DNA from: Fen-1135 sp963705275
GTDB taxonomy: Bacteria; Desulfobacterota; Syntrophia; Syntrophales; UBA2185
NCBI GenBank assembly: GCA_963705275.1
Contig: OY970063.1
Location: 186,001-250,000 of the forward strand
DNA: 64,000 nt
Reading direction: 5' to 3'
Position numbers and translations under genes: made by a program
Notes under the pieces: model-generated
The model's database searches: none
Seen by the model: only the letters and a program-made list of their open reading frames with translations
Told to the model about the DNA's origin: nothing
Part shown: positions 17,152-26,453 of the stretch, piece by piece
Position numbering within the stretch: the first letter of the stretch is position 1
Layout: each line of letters opens with the position of its first letter

Positions 17152-18960
17152 TTGAATTCATTGCAGAAGAACATAGCACTCTGGCTGTTTATCAGTCTGG
17201 TTTTCGTGCTGCTGTACCATCTTTTCAATCAGCCGAAGAGTGTGCAGGAAAATATCATCTATAGTGATTTTGTAAGCTACGCAGAAAAGGGGCAGATTGT
17301 TGAAGTTACCATACAGGGCGAGAGTATTTCTGGCAAGCTCAACAGCGGGAAGAATTTTAAGACATATGCGCCGAAGGACGCGGGACTTATTCAAATCCTG
17401 AAGGATAAAGGTGTACGAATTGCGTCAAAACCTGCGGAGGAATCTCCCTGGTATATGAACGTCTTGATTTCATGGGTGCCCATGCTTCTCCTCATAGGCG
17501 TATGGATATTCTTCATGCGGCAGATGCAGGCTGGCGGCGGCAAGGCAATGGCATTCGGCAAGAGCAAGGCCCGTCTCGTTACTGACAAATCAAAAAAGGT
17601 GACCTTTGCAGATGTGGCAGGCATAGATGAAGCCAAAGCAGAATTGGAGGAAGTTATAGAGTTTCTCAGGGAGCCCAAGAAATTTACGCGGCTGGGCGGA
17701 AGAATACCCAAAGGCCTGCTTCTCGTTGGACAGCCGGGCACGGGGAAGACATTACTTGCCAGGGCAATTGCCGGTGAAGCAGAGGTACCTTTTCTCAGCA
17801 TAAGCGGATCTGATTTCGTCGAGATGTTTGTAGGTGTGGGAGCGTCGCGTGTCAGGGATCTATTCGACCAGGGTAAAAAGAATGCCCCGTGTATTATTTT
17901 TATAGATGAGATCGATGCGGTAGGAAGGCACAGGGGCGCCGGTTTGGGCGGAGGACATGATGAAAGGGAACAGACCCTGAATCAGCTCCTTGTGGAAATG
18001 GATGGGTTTGAATCAAATGAAGGAGTAATTCTCGTTTCTGCAACAAACAGGCCTGATGTGCTTGATCCAGCACTCCTGAGACCCGGCAGGTTTGACCGGC
18101 AGGTCGTCGTTCCCCTTCCTGATGTTAAGGGCAGGGAAAAAATCCTGGAGGTGCACACCAGAAAGACGCCTCTTGCGGAAGATATCGATTTTGCGGTGAT
18201 AGCAAGAGGAACCCCTGGATTCTCCGGTGCTGATATAGAGAACCTTGTCAACGAGTCCGTTCTTTATGCTGCAAGATATGGCAAAGATAAGGTAACTATG
18301 AGTGACTTCGAGTTTGCGAAAGACAAGGTCATGATGGGTGCGGAAAGGAAGAGCATGGTGATAAGCATCGAGGAGAGGAAGAACACGGCTTATCATGAAT
18401 CAGGTCATGCCTTGGTGGCGAGATTGTTACCAGGAAGTGATCCTATCCATAAAGTTACAATAATTCCCAGGGGCATGGCTCTGGGTCTCACACAACAATT
18501 GCCCGTGGATGAAAAACATACTTATCCCAAAAAGTATCTCTTGAACAATATTACAATTCTGCTAGGGGGCAGGGCAGCGGAAGAACTCATCTTAAATGAA
18601 TTTACCACCGGTTCCGGAAACGACATTGAGAGGGCGACGAATCTTGCAAGGAAGATGGTCTGCGAATGGGGCATGAGCGACGCAATGGGGCCGCTAAGTT
18701 ACGGAAAAAAAGAAGAACAGATCTTTCTTGGCCGCGAATTTGCCACGCACAAAGACTACAGCGAAGAGACGGCCCAAAGGATAGATCAGGAAGTAACGCG
18801 GTTGGTATCGGAAAGCTACGAAAAGGCAAAAAAACTGTTGTCAGATCATATCGATATATTAAACAGGATCGCAGACGGTCTTCTGGAGAAGGAAGTTCTG
18901 AACACTGTAGAACTCGATGAGATTATACAAATGAACAGGGAGGAGGTGGATGGGCGCTAA
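17152..18960 (+). CDS. ftsH: ATP-dependent zinc metalloprotease FtsH
   Basis: Membrane-anchored AAA+ protease for membrane and short-lived proteins; about 602 residues. TM1 is near residues 9-24, a periplasmic domain follows, TM2 is at about 100-120, Walker A GQPGTGKT is near 193, Walker B IIFIDEIDAVGRHRG follows, then NRPDVLDPALLRPGRFDRQ (second region of homology) and the M41 zinc site HESGH near 415-419. GGGAGG is five to six bases before a TTG at 17152, which gives a normal FtsH N-terminus; the GTG at 17122 and ATG at 17134 are less likely. It lies downstream of tilS and upstream of folP, a common gene order. Confidence 0.97.
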   Translation: MNSLQKNIALWLFISLVFVLLYHLFNQPKSVQENIIYSDFVSYAEKGQIVEVTIQGESISGKLNSGKNFKTYAPKDAGLIQILKDKGVRIASKPAEESPWYMNVLISWVPMLLLIGVWIFFMRQMQAGGGKAMAFGKSKARLVTDKSKKVTFADVAGIDEAKAELEEVIEFLREPKKFTRLGGRIPKGLLLVGQPGTGKTLLARAIAGEAEVPFLSISGSDFVEMFVGVGASRVRDLFDQGKKNAPCIIFIDEIDAVGRHRGAGLGGGHDEREQTLNQLLVEMDGFESNEGVILVSATNRPDVLDPALLRPGRFDRQVVVPLPDVKGREKILEVHTRKTPLAEDIDFAVIARGTPGFSGADIENLVNESVLYAARYGKDKVTMSDFEFAKDKVMMGAERKSMVISIEERKNTAYHESGHALVARLLPGSDPIHKVTIIPRGMALGLTQQLPVDEKHTYPKKYLLNNITILLGGRAAEELILNEFTTGSGNDIERATNLARKMVCEWGMSDAMGPLSYGKKEEQIFLGREFATHKDYSEETAQRIDQEVTRLVSESYEKAKKLLSDHIDILNRIADGLLEKEVLNTVELDEIIQMNREEVDGR

Positions 18961-19020
18961 TACTATACACACGGAACATTAGATTTATTATTGAAGGCCA
19001 GCCCTCTATATTTATATACA

Positions 19021-20232
19021 ATGATATATAATAGTCATCCGAGATGTCTCCATCTAAGGTCGTCAAATGAGGCACTTGAGGTCTTGAGAAAGATCGATTG
19101 CGATCCCTACGGCATTGACGCAATGCTGCCCAAGATGGTTCATCATAATATATTACTTGAAGGTATTAAGTGTAACATAGCGAATATTATAAAACAAGAG
19201 ATGCTCTCTGTCGGCGGTGATGCCGCCGTTTCGCGTTCTGCAGTGTCATGCAGCGTTGAGGAAACGGACTGCGTTATCATGGGCACTGCAAAGCAGATTC
19301 AGCGATTAGCCGATAAGATTTTGATTCAGCCATTAGGATTAAGCAAAATCGCGAGGGATATCAAGGAACTCCTTACGAATGTTTCGAAAGATCTTCTTAT
19401 CCTCAAGACATGCAGAAGGGAAATTGTCCTGGGAGGAAAGACAGAGGTCATGGGGATACTTAACGTGACTCCCGACTCATTTTCTGACGGGGGTCTTTTC
19501 AAAGACACGAACGCTGCGGTCGAATATGGTTTGAAAATGATGGAGGAAGGTGCAGACATTATAGATATTGGAGGAGAATCTTCACGGCCGGGTGCGGTGC
19601 CGGTTACTCTTGCGGAAGAGATTGCGAGGGTAATTCCTGTCATAAAGGGGTTGGAGAGATCCATCCAAATTCCGATTTCTATTGACACGACAAAGGCGGA
19701 GGTTGCAAGACTTGCCGTGGAAAATGGTGCTGATATTGTTAACGACATAAGTGCCATGACGTTTGATCCCCAGATGGCGAATGCGGTCGCTGATACAGGC
19801 GCTGCAATCATCCTGATGCACATGCGTGGAACCCCCAAAGACATGCAGAAAGGAGATTTGTCTTATAGGTCTATCAGGGGTGACATCATTGATTATCTGC
19901 AGAATAAGATGGAAAAGGCCCAAGAGGCGGGAATTTCTTCTGAACATATCATGGTCGACCCGGGCATTGGTTTCGGGAAGACTCAGGAAGACTCAATCAG
20001 GCTGCTAAAATATCTTTCAGAGTTCAGGGTCTTGGGCAGACCCATCGTGACGGGGCCTTCCAGGAAGGCCTTCATAGGCAAGATAACTGGCGGTGGTCCG
20101 AAGGAGCGGATAGAGGGGACTGCCGCCGCAGTGACAGCTGCGATCATGAACGGGACACATGTAATACGGGTACATGACGTGAAGACCATGAAAAAGGTGG
20201 CTGCCATGGCCGATGCGATTCTCAGGGCGTAG
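19021..20232 (+). CDS. folP: Dihydropteroate synthase with N-terminal extension
   Basis: Condenses p-aminobenzoate with dihydropterin pyrophosphate in folate synthesis. The catalytic barrel, about residues 140-400, has MGILNVTPDSFSDGG, DIGGESSRPGA, DPGIGFGKT and GPSRKAFIG. Before it lies an extension of about 130 residues containing DPYGIDAMLPK and NIIKQEMLSVGGDAAVSR, seen in FolP of several anaerobes and not required for the core fold. Start choice is uncertain: TTG 18991 and ATG 19021 both lack a clear ribosome site; 19021 is taken because it gives a short conventional N-terminus. It follows ftsH and precedes acpS. Confidence 0.93.
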   Translation: MIYNSHPRCLHLRSSNEALEVLRKIDCDPYGIDAMLPKMVHHNILLEGIKCNIANIIKQEMLSVGGDAAVSRSAVSCSVEETDCVIMGTAKQIQRLADKILIQPLGLSKIARDIKELLTNVSKDLLILKTCRREIVLGGKTEVMGILNVTPDSFSDGGLFKDTNAAVEYGLKMMEEGADIIDIGGESSRPGAVPVTLAEEIARVIPVIKGLERSIQIPISIDTTKAEVARLAVENGADIVNDISAMTFDPQMANAVADTGAAIILMHMRGTPKDMQKGDLSYRSIRGDIIDYLQNKMEKAQEAGISSEHIMVDPGIGFGKTQEDSIRLLKYLSEFRVLGRPIVTGPSRKAFIGKITGGGPKERIEGTAAAVTAAIMNGTHVIRVHDVKTMKKVAAMADAILRA

Positions 20233-20277
20233 AGCAAGGACTCAAAATTGCGAGTATACCGGACAAGGTGTCTGAAG

Positions 20278-20655
20278 ATGATTCATGGAATTGGAACAGA
20301 TTTTGTGGAAGTTTCAAGGCTTGAAAGAATTCTGAAAGAATGGGGAGACCGCTTTCTGGACAGGGTTTATGCGCATGACGAAATCGAGTATTGTAAAAAT
20401 AAGGCTTTTCCAGCCATCCATTTTGCAGCAAGATTTGCGGCAAAGGAGTCTTTCCTGAAATCCCTTGGTATCGGTCTGGGCATGGGGGTTAAGCTGAAAG
20501 AAATTGAAGTGAGAAACAATACGCTGGGAAATCCGGAATTGAAAATCAATGAAAAAGTAGCTAGTATTCTTGATGATCTCGGCGTGAAGGCGATCCACTT
20601 GAGTATGACGCATACGAGGGGACATGCACACGCAATTGTTATTCTCGAAAGATGA
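20278..20655 (+). CDS. acpS: Holo-[acyl-carrier-protein] synthase
   Basis: Transfers phosphopantetheine from CoA to acyl carrier protein. The 125-residue product starts at ATG 20278 and has the two AcpS motifs, GIGTDFVEVSRLERIL with the metal-binding Asp and FAAKESFLKSLG with the conserved Glu, at normal positions. The longer frame from 20248 adds ten residues without homology. AAGGTG lies just upstream. It is placed between folP and tsaE. Many relatives have an NAD(P)HX repair gene between acpS and tsaE; only 111 bases without a gene are present here. Confidence 0.95.
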   Translation: MIHGIGTDFVEVSRLERILKEWGDRFLDRVYAHDEIEYCKNKAFPAIHFAARFAAKESFLKSLGIGLGMGVKLKEIEVRNNTLGNPELKINEKVASILDDLGVKAIHLSMTHTRGHAHAIVILER

Positions 20656-20766
20656 AAAAAGATGCTGCGGCGGTAATTTGGCGAGAAGTGACGCGTCTAT
20701 GACAGGGCGAGATAAGGGACGGGCTCAAACCCCAAGAGGACAATTATTTCCAGTGTCGAAAATACC

Positions 20767-21255
20767 ATGAATGAGCCTACCGCCAAGCTGACGCTGATAT
20801 CCAGGAGTCCTGCGGAGACTTTTCTTATAGGTAAGATTATTGGAAGGAATCTCAGCGAGAAGGATGTAGTCGCCCTCGTTGGCGACCTGGGCACGGGAAA
20901 GACGTGCCTTACGCAGGGCATCGCCAGAGGTCTCGGAGTGCCTGATGAGTATCAGATTACGAGCCCGTCGTTTACGTTGATAAATGAGTACCAGGGAAGA
21001 ATGATGCTGTATCATTTTGACCTGTATCGATTGTCGAAAGTCTCAGAGATGGATGACATGGGATATGAGGAGTATCTTTTCGGACAAGGTGTCAGTGTTA
21101 TTGAATGGGCTGATAAAGTAAAAGGCATTCTTCCCGATGAGACCTTGTTTGTCTCAATAAGCTATACTGATGAAAATGAACGGGGCATAATCATTTCCGG
21201 GCAGAAGCAGAAAATAGCCATAATTTCGGAACAATTAGGAAATGGAGGTTCTTAG
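20767..21255 (+). CDS. tsaE: tRNA threonylcarbamoyladenosine biosynthesis protein TsaE
   Basis: ATPase that works with TsaB and TsaD to make t6A37 in ANN-reading tRNAs. The P-loop GDLGTGKT is at residues 39-46, followed by TSPSFTLINEY, HFDLYRL and VIEWADK, the family signatures. The length, 162 residues, is normal. The next gene, lysC, starts four bases after the stop, and its ribosome site GGAGG lies inside the last tsaE codons, so the two are likely co-translated. TsaB and TsaD are not in the window. Confidence 0.94.
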   Translation: MNEPTAKLTLISRSPAETFLIGKIIGRNLSEKDVVALVGDLGTGKTCLTQGIARGLGVPDEYQITSPSFTLINEYQGRMMLYHFDLYRLSKVSEMDDMGYEEYLFGQGVSVIEWADKVKGILPDETLFVSISYTDENERGIIISGQKQKIAIISEQLGNGGS

Positions 21256-21258
21256 GGG

Positions 21259-22476
21259 ATGGCACTTGTTGTGCAAAAATACGGAGGCACTTCAGTTGCA
21301 GATATTAACAAGATGAAGAATGTGGCCAGGCGTGTCTTGAAATCGAAAGAGGCAGGAAATGATATCGTTGTAGTACTTTCGGCCATGGCTGGAGAGACGG
21401 ATAGACTCATACAACTCGCTCACGGGGCCGCCGACGAGCCCGATATAAGGGAGTATGATGCCCTTATATCTATAGGAGAGCAGTTGACGGTAACTCTTCT
21501 CTCCATAATTCTGAACGGGATGGGCTTTCACGCCAAATCTTTACTGGGGTATCAGGTGAAGATTGTCACCGACAGATCCTATACGAAGGCGAGAATCTTC
21601 CATATAGATACGAAGAAGATATGCAAGGAGCTGAAGAAGGGAACTATTGTGGTTGTTGCCGGCTTTCAAGGTGTAGACAAGGATGGCAACATTACGACTT
21701 TGGGGAGAGGCGGCTCAGATACGAGTGCTGTTGCCTTGGCAGCGGCACTGAAAGCGGATGTATGCGACATTTATACGGATGTTGACGGTATTTATACCGC
21801 GGATCCCAATATTTGTAGAAAGGCGCGGAGGTTAAGCAGGATCTCCTATGATGAGATGCTTGAGATGGCCAGGGCAGGGGCTAAGGTCCTTCAACCCCGG
21901 TCAGTCGAACTCGCAAAGAAATACGAGGTACCAGTCTACGTGAGGTCATCATTTACGGACGAAGGAGGCACACTGGTGACGAAGGAGGATGTGGAGATGG
22001 AGAAGGAAGTAGTGTGTGGGGTGACTTATGACCGTGATCAGGCAAAGATTACAGTGGTTCGCGTTCCTGACAGGCCCGGTATTGCAGCCCGACTGTTTAC
22101 CCCGCTTGCCAACTGTAATATCATGGTCGATATGATCATACAGAACGCCAGCCTGGAGGGTTACACAGATTTGACATTCACCGTCTCGCGCAAGGAAATA
22201 AAGAAGGCGCACGAATTAGTTAACGAAGTGGCAAAGGAAATAGGTGCGGACAGAGTAGAGATAGACGCTGACGTTTCCAAGATATCCATAATCGGTGTGG
22301 GGATGATCAGTCACTCTGGTGTCGCCGCAAAGATGTTCTCATCCCTAGCCAAGGAGGGGGTGAATATATTGATGATAAGTACCTCTGAGATCAAGATTTC
22401 GTGCGTCATACAGGAGAAATACACGGAACTTGCTGTATCAGCGCTGCATGATGCATTCTGCTTGGATAAGAGATGA
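21259..22476 (+). CDS. lysC: Aspartate kinase
   Basis: Phosphorylates aspartate, the entry to lysine, threonine, methionine and diaminopimelate synthesis. The 405-residue protein starts MALVVQKYGGTSVAD (the KYGGTS substrate motif), has GRGGSDTSAVALAAAL and the DIYTDVDGIYTADP loop, and ends with two ACT domains (about residues 265-400), the likely feedback site. No homoserine dehydrogenase is fused; that enzyme is encoded separately at 62.0-63.4 kb. It overlaps the ribosome-site region of tsaE and precedes a ComEA-like gene. Confidence 0.97.
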   Translation: MALVVQKYGGTSVADINKMKNVARRVLKSKEAGNDIVVVLSAMAGETDRLIQLAHGAADEPDIREYDALISIGEQLTVTLLSIILNGMGFHAKSLLGYQVKIVTDRSYTKARIFHIDTKKICKELKKGTIVVVAGFQGVDKDGNITTLGRGGSDTSAVALAAALKADVCDIYTDVDGIYTADPNICRKARRLSRISYDEMLEMARAGAKVLQPRSVELAKKYEVPVYVRSSFTDEGGTLVTKEDVEMEKEVVCGVTYDRDQAKITVVRVPDRPGIAARLFTPLANCNIMVDMIIQNASLEGYTDLTFTVSRKEIKKAHELVNEVAKEIGADRVEIDADVSKISIIGVGMISHSGVAAKMFSSLAKEGVNILMISTSEIKISCVIQEKYTELAVSALHDAFCLDKR

Positions 22477-22518
22477 GCTTTTGCAATGACCTCACCATCT
22501 TCTTGTAGATAAGTTAAT

Positions 22519-23088
22519 ATGAAAGGTACAGAAGGCCAACGTGACGGAGCCGTCGTTATAGTTGTTATAGTTGTAATACTTTTCGCGATTCACTATTCCT
22601 GGTCATCATTGCCGTCTCAAATAAGCGATATACCCTTTGGTAATAAGAGTTTCGGCCCTGTAATTGTCGGGATCACCGGTGATGGGGGAATTAACGGTAT
22701 TTTTCATGTACCAGAGAGAGCGAGGATTTCTGATCTCTTAGAGGCTGCCCGAATCGGAGACCCTGAAATATTCAATCATCCAATGCTATCTAGACGGCTT
22801 TCGACAGGCAAGACTGTTGTCATTGAATCATCTGATAGCCTAAGAATAGCGGAGATGAATAACGCAACTAAATTGGCGCTCGGCATCCCGATTGACATCA
22901 ATAAGTCCACCGTAGAAGATCTTATGCTGATTGACGGCATCGGCGAGAAAACCGCCTCTCGGATTATTCAATTCAGGGAAAATTCAGGTAGGTATCACAA
23001 AGTTGAAGACTTGATGAAGATTCCAGGCATCAAAGAAAAGAAGTTCCGGAAGCTCAGGATGTATTTCTGCACTGATGAGATGCTGTAA
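22519..23088 (+). CDS. ComEA-like helix-hairpin-helix protein
   Basis: A 189-residue protein with one N-terminal membrane segment (about residues 11-25, a run of Val and Ile), a middle region resembling a SLBB-like domain, and a C-terminal helix-hairpin-helix DNA-binding domain (DINKSTVEDLMLIDGIGEKTASRIIQFR, here spanning about residues 133-160, then IPGIKEKKFRKL). This is the layout of ComEA, the membrane DNA receptor of competence, although many such proteins in non-competent bacteria have no proven role. It is convergent with the lytic transglycosylase gene. Confidence 0.82.
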   Translation: MKGTEGQRDGAVVIVVIVVILFAIHYSWSSLPSQISDIPFGNKSFGPVIVGITGDGGINGIFHVPERARISDLLEAARIGDPEIFNHPMLSRRLSTGKTVVIESSDSLRIAEMNNATKLALGIPIDINKSTVEDLMLIDGIGEKTASRIIQFRENSGRYHKVEDLMKIPGIKEKKFRKLRMYFCTDEML

Positions 23089-23118
23089 GAATAACAGCAA
23101 TAAAGAGCTGGAGTTTAG

Positions 23119-23694
23119 CTATCTAAACTTATCGAGATAACTGAGGACCCTCTGAATATATACCTGCGTCTCGCGATAGGGAGGGACGCCCCTGTGCCTG
23201 ATAACGGCATTTTCGCCTGCGTTATAGGCAGCCAGTGCCAGAGGCAGATTCCCGTTGAAATAGTTCAAAAGATACCGCAAGTATTTTACGCCGCCTTCGA
23301 TATTGTTTTCCGGATGGAAGGAATCCTGCACTTGCAGTGATGAGGCAGTTGTCGGCATCAGTTGCATCAGCCCCCTAGCCCCTTTTGGAGATACGGCCCG
23401 ATGGTTGAAATTTGACTCCGCTTTGATGATTGCTTTAATCAAGGCTGGCTCTATCTTGTGTCTTTCTGACGCCTTGACAATCAAGTCATCATATTTCGAT
23501 ATATTATCTCCCAGCTTCTTGTCGAGAAGGATGCGCTTCTCACGCATGATTAGAACATATTTGATACCGCTTTCAGTAGGGACATTCGTCAGATGGATGA
23601 CACCCTGCGCATCTTCGTACCTATAGATATCCGCAGAGGCCGGTGAGGCTATACTTATAACCATTAATAATGACACGAGGAAAATAATCTTCAT
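23119..23694 (-). CDS. Secreted lytic transglycosylase (SLT domain, DUF4124)
   Basis: Periplasmic murein-cleaving enzyme of about 191 residues. From ATG 23694 it has a signal peptide (LVSLLMVISIASPASA), a short DUF4124 region (IYRYEDAQGVIHLTNVP) and an SLT domain with the catalytic Glu in KAESNFNHRAVSPKGARGLMQLMP and NIEGGVKYLRYLL, then ALAAYNAGENAV. The open frame extends 16 codons upstream to 23742, but those would precede the signal peptide, so the later ATG is used. It ends against the comEA-like gene; no strong terminator is visible. Confidence 0.93.
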   Translation of the reverse strand: MKIIFLVSLLMVISIASPASADIYRYEDAQGVIHLTNVPTESGIKYVLIMREKRILLDKKLGDNISKYDDLIVKASERHKIEPALIKAIIKAESNFNHRAVSPKGARGLMQLMPTTASSLQVQDSFHPENNIEGGVKYLRYLLNYFNGNLPLALAAYNAGENAVIRHRGVPPYRETQVYIQRVLSYLDKFR

Positions 23695-23879
23695 AGCAAC
23701 TTTATCTTTAGTTGTCAGGAAATAACATAAATTGTAATACATCTGATTTAGCGTGTATTACACTACTACATCGCGATCTTGAATTCAATAACTTTATCTA
23801 ACCCCTTCAATCAAAAATTTTCATTGTCCTTGACAGGGGTCATCGCATGGTGGTAGTGACAATATAATTCAGTAAATGT

Positions 23880-23956
<77 letters not shown>

Positions 23957-24086
23957 TTTACAATAATCACCTTTCCGATCAAGAGACCTTAACTACTGAA
24001 AATAATTTAATATCTATCTTATTAGATTTCAAGATTGCCAAGAGGCTCTTATAATCATTTCTTTCTAACTTCATTCAGTCCTATTA

Positions 24087-24785
24087 ATGCTGCAATTAAA
24101 ACAATTCCGATACAATATTGATAACTTAGGATATCTTGTCTACGGCAAAAAATATGCCATGGCAATCGATGGCGGAGCCCCCGGCGAGATTTTGTCGTTT
24201 ATAAAGAACCGTGGCCTGAATCTGCTTTTTGTCACAAATACGCACGGACATGCGGATCATACAAGCGGCAATGGACCCCTCCTGCGCGAATCGGACGTTC
24301 GACTCTTGGTCTATGAAGAGATAAAAGATGCAGAAATTGAATTGGAAGGCCGGAAAATTAGAGCCTATAACACCCCCGGACATACTGTTGATTCTCTCTG
24401 TTTCCATATTGATAACGTCTTGGTTACGGGAGATACTCTTTTCAACGGCACCATAGGCAATTGCTTCTCAGGCGATGTGAAAGGCTTCTACCTCTCCGTA
24501 AAGAAGATTATGTCTCTGCCTGAAAGCACGGTCATCTATGCCGGCCATGACTACGTAGAAGAAGCGATGAACTTTGCAAGCAGATTGGAACCGGATAACG
24601 AGTATATTAGAATATTCCTGCAAAATTATACGCCGGCTCATGTCTCTTCGCGATTGACTGAAGAACTTAGGGTCAATCCTTACCTCCGTTTTAACGAGGG
24701 CAGTATCATTGGTCTTTTAAAAAGAAATGGTCTGCCGACAAAGACGGAGTGGCAAAGATGGCAATCTTTAATGACGATAGACTAG
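24087..24785 (+). CDS. GloB-like metallo-beta-lactamase-fold hydrolase
   Basis: A 232-residue binuclear metallo-hydrolase resembling hydroxyacylglutathione hydrolase. Metal-binding blocks are NTHGHADHTSG, the His in NTPGHTVDSLCF, GDTLF with the bridging Asp and AGHDYVEEA; the C-terminus has NPYLRFNEG, which corresponds to the GloB substrate-binding tail. The natural thiol ester need not be glutathione in an anaerobe. The ATG at 24087 has no clear ribosome site. It stands between tRNA-Pro and tRNA-Leu. Confidence 0.85.
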   Translation: MLQLKQFRYNIDNLGYLVYGKKYAMAIDGGAPGEILSFIKNRGLNLLFVTNTHGHADHTSGNGPLLRESDVRLLVYEEIKDAEIELEGRKIRAYNTPGHTVDSLCFHIDNVLVTGDTLFNGTIGNCFSGDVKGFYLSVKKIMSLPESTVIYAGHDYVEEAMNFASRLEPDNEYIRIFLQNYTPAHVSSRLTEELRVNPYLRFNEGSIIGLLKRNGLPTKTEWQRWQSLMTID

Positions 24786-24964
24786 AAGGGGGGAGGAGTG
24801 AAGGATAAGCAGTCTACCTTCATGTCAAGCTCCATCAGCCCGATCTTGGATTTTGCCGGGAGCAGGACTCAATGATATTGGATTGAGATGGCAGCAAGTA
24901 TTCAAAGAGTTTCATAAGATAGATAAAGAGCAATGTGTCCGTAAAGCGCTTAAGATAATTGCCG

Positions 24965-24993
24965 TTGACAATCCAAGATCGAATGAATATATA
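24965..24993 (+). promoter_or_regulatory. Strong sigma-70-type promoter for tRNA-Leu and probably tig
   Basis: TTGACA (24965-24970) and TATATA (24988-24993) are separated by exactly 17 bases, and the tRNA starts eight bases later. No other promoter is evident in the 42 bases between the tRNA and tig, so it may also drive tig-clpP-clpX-lon. Confidence 0.82.
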
Positions 24994-25001
24994 GTCAATG
25001 A

Positions 25002-25088
25002 GCGAGAGTGGCGGAACTGGCAGACGCACTGGACTTAGGATCCAGCCCGCCTCAGCGGATAGGGGTTCAAATCCCCTCTCTCGCACCA
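25002..25088 (+). tRNA. tRNA-Leu (anticodon TAG)
   Basis: An 87-base tRNA with a long variable arm typical of Leu and an encoded CCA. The acceptor arm pairs GCGAGAG with CTCTCGC; the anticodon stem CTGGA/TCCAG encloses CTTAGGA, giving TAG; the T loop is GGTTCAAATCC. The tig GTG start is 42 bases downstream. Confidence 0.97.
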
Positions 25089-25130
25089 GATTGTGGTTAG
25101 TTCCATAAATATCAAGGAGTTAGAAACGCA

Positions 25131-26435
25131 GTGTCAGATACCACAGTAGCCCTAAGAGTTGAAGACGTGAGTCCGGTAAAGAAGAAAATGCTGTTTGATA
25201 TCTCATGGTTAGAGGTCAAGAAGGAATTAGATACAGCATATAAGAATGTAGGCAGGAAAGCCAAGGTCAGAGGCTTCAGGCAGGGGAAAGTTCCGAGAAA
25301 TATTCTCGAGTCTCTATACAAAGAGCATGCGGAAGAAGAAGCCATATCGAATCTCGTAAATAGATATTACTGGGAAGCGCTAAAAGAAAATAAGATAACT
25401 GCCGTTGCGCAGCCGGATATAGATCAAAACGGAATAGAGTCGGATAAGAATTTTACCTTCACCGCCATCGTTGAAGTGGAGCCGATTATCGAACCGACGG
25501 GTTATGTTGGTCTGGAACTCGAGAAAGAGAATTATGAAGTTAAGGATTCTGATGTGGAAACAAGGCTTGAGGAAGTCCGGGATATGTTCAGTACGATGGA
25601 AGAGGTGGAGGCCGATAGAGAGGTATCTGAAGGCGATTTCGTAGTCATTGATTTTGAGGGTTTTGTTGATGGAAAACCCCTTAAGGAGATGAAAGCGGAA
25701 AACTATCTTTTGGAAGTAGGCTCCAAGAGATTTATACCGGGATTCGAGGAACAACTCATCGGCATGAAAAAGAACACGACGGAGCAAATAAGACTTAAGT
25801 TGCCCGATGATTATCATGCGAAAGAGCTTGCGGGAAAAGAGGTCGTATTTTCCGTAAAATTGAAGAATATTAAAGAAAAGATCCTGCCCAGCCTCGATGA
25901 TAAATTTATTAAGAATTTTGATAAATATGAAAGCTTGGACGACTTAAAGAAGGATATCAGAAAGACACTTGAAGAAGAGAATATTGCCAGGACAAATTCG
26001 GCCTTTAAGAGTATCGTAGTAGAAAAACTTCTGGAGAGCAACCAATTCGAGGTGCCGCAGGCATTCGTAAATCGACAGATCTCATATATGATCGAAGATA
26101 CGCAAAGAAGACTGGCCATGCGCGGTATGAAGCGAGATGAGACGCCTGAAAGATACAAGGAATTCTATGACCATTACAAGGACCAAGCCGCGAAAATAGT
26201 GAGAACAACCCTCCTTCTGAGAAATATAGGCGAGAAGGAATCGATAAGTGTATCTGACCAGGAAATTGAAGAGAAGATAAGGGAGTTGGCTCAAGTGCGA
26301 GGGCAGAATTACGATTCGTTGAAAGAATCTTTGGAATCAGGTAATATGATAGAAGAGATTAGAAACGAAATATTGAACACAAAGGTATTTGCTTTCATAG
26401 AGGACAAGGCAAAAGTTGAGATAGTCGAGAAATAG
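25131..26435 (+). CDS. tig: Trigger factor
   Basis: Ribosome-bound chaperone and peptidyl-prolyl isomerase. The 434-residue protein has the ribosome-binding signature KVRGFRQGKVPRNIL near residue 44, a central FKBP-type domain (about 150-245, GDFVVIDFEGFVDGKP) and a helical C-terminal chaperone domain. The start is GTG 25131, with AAGGAG 11 bases upstream. It leads the classic tig-clpP-clpX-lon block, 18 bases before clpP. Its leader contains tRNA-Leu, so part of its expression may come from transcripts that also carry the tRNA. Confidence 0.97.
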   Translation: MSDTTVALRVEDVSPVKKKMLFDISWLEVKKELDTAYKNVGRKAKVRGFRQGKVPRNILESLYKEHAEEEAISNLVNRYYWEALKENKITAVAQPDIDQNGIESDKNFTFTAIVEVEPIIEPTGYVGLELEKENYEVKDSDVETRLEEVRDMFSTMEEVEADREVSEGDFVVIDFEGFVDGKPLKEMKAENYLLEVGSKRFIPGFEEQLIGMKKNTTEQIRLKLPDDYHAKELAGKEVVFSVKLKNIKEKILPSLDDKFIKNFDKYESLDDLKKDIRKTLEEENIARTNSAFKSIVVEKLLESNQFEVPQAFVNRQISYMIEDTQRRLAMRGMKRDETPERYKEFYDHYKDQAAKIVRTTLLLRNIGEKESISVSDQEIEEKIRELAQVRGQNYDSLKESLESGNMIEEIRNEILNTKVFAFIEDKAKVEIVEK

Positions 26436-26453
26436 ATTAAGGAAGGCGAAGAG

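Noticed and set aside
20656..20766. Possible remnant of an NAD(P)HX repair gene between acpS and tsaE
   Set aside because: The 111 bases show no residue pattern of that family in any frame.
23112..23129. Hairpin AGTTTAG/CTAAACT at the end of the comEA-like and transglycosylase genes
   Set aside because: Only seven A-T-rich pairs and no T run on either strand, so it is not called a terminator.
23830..23868. TTGACA and TATAAT upstream of tRNA-Pro
   Set aside because: The two boxes are 27 bases apart, too far for one promoter; the -10 may work with another, poor -35.
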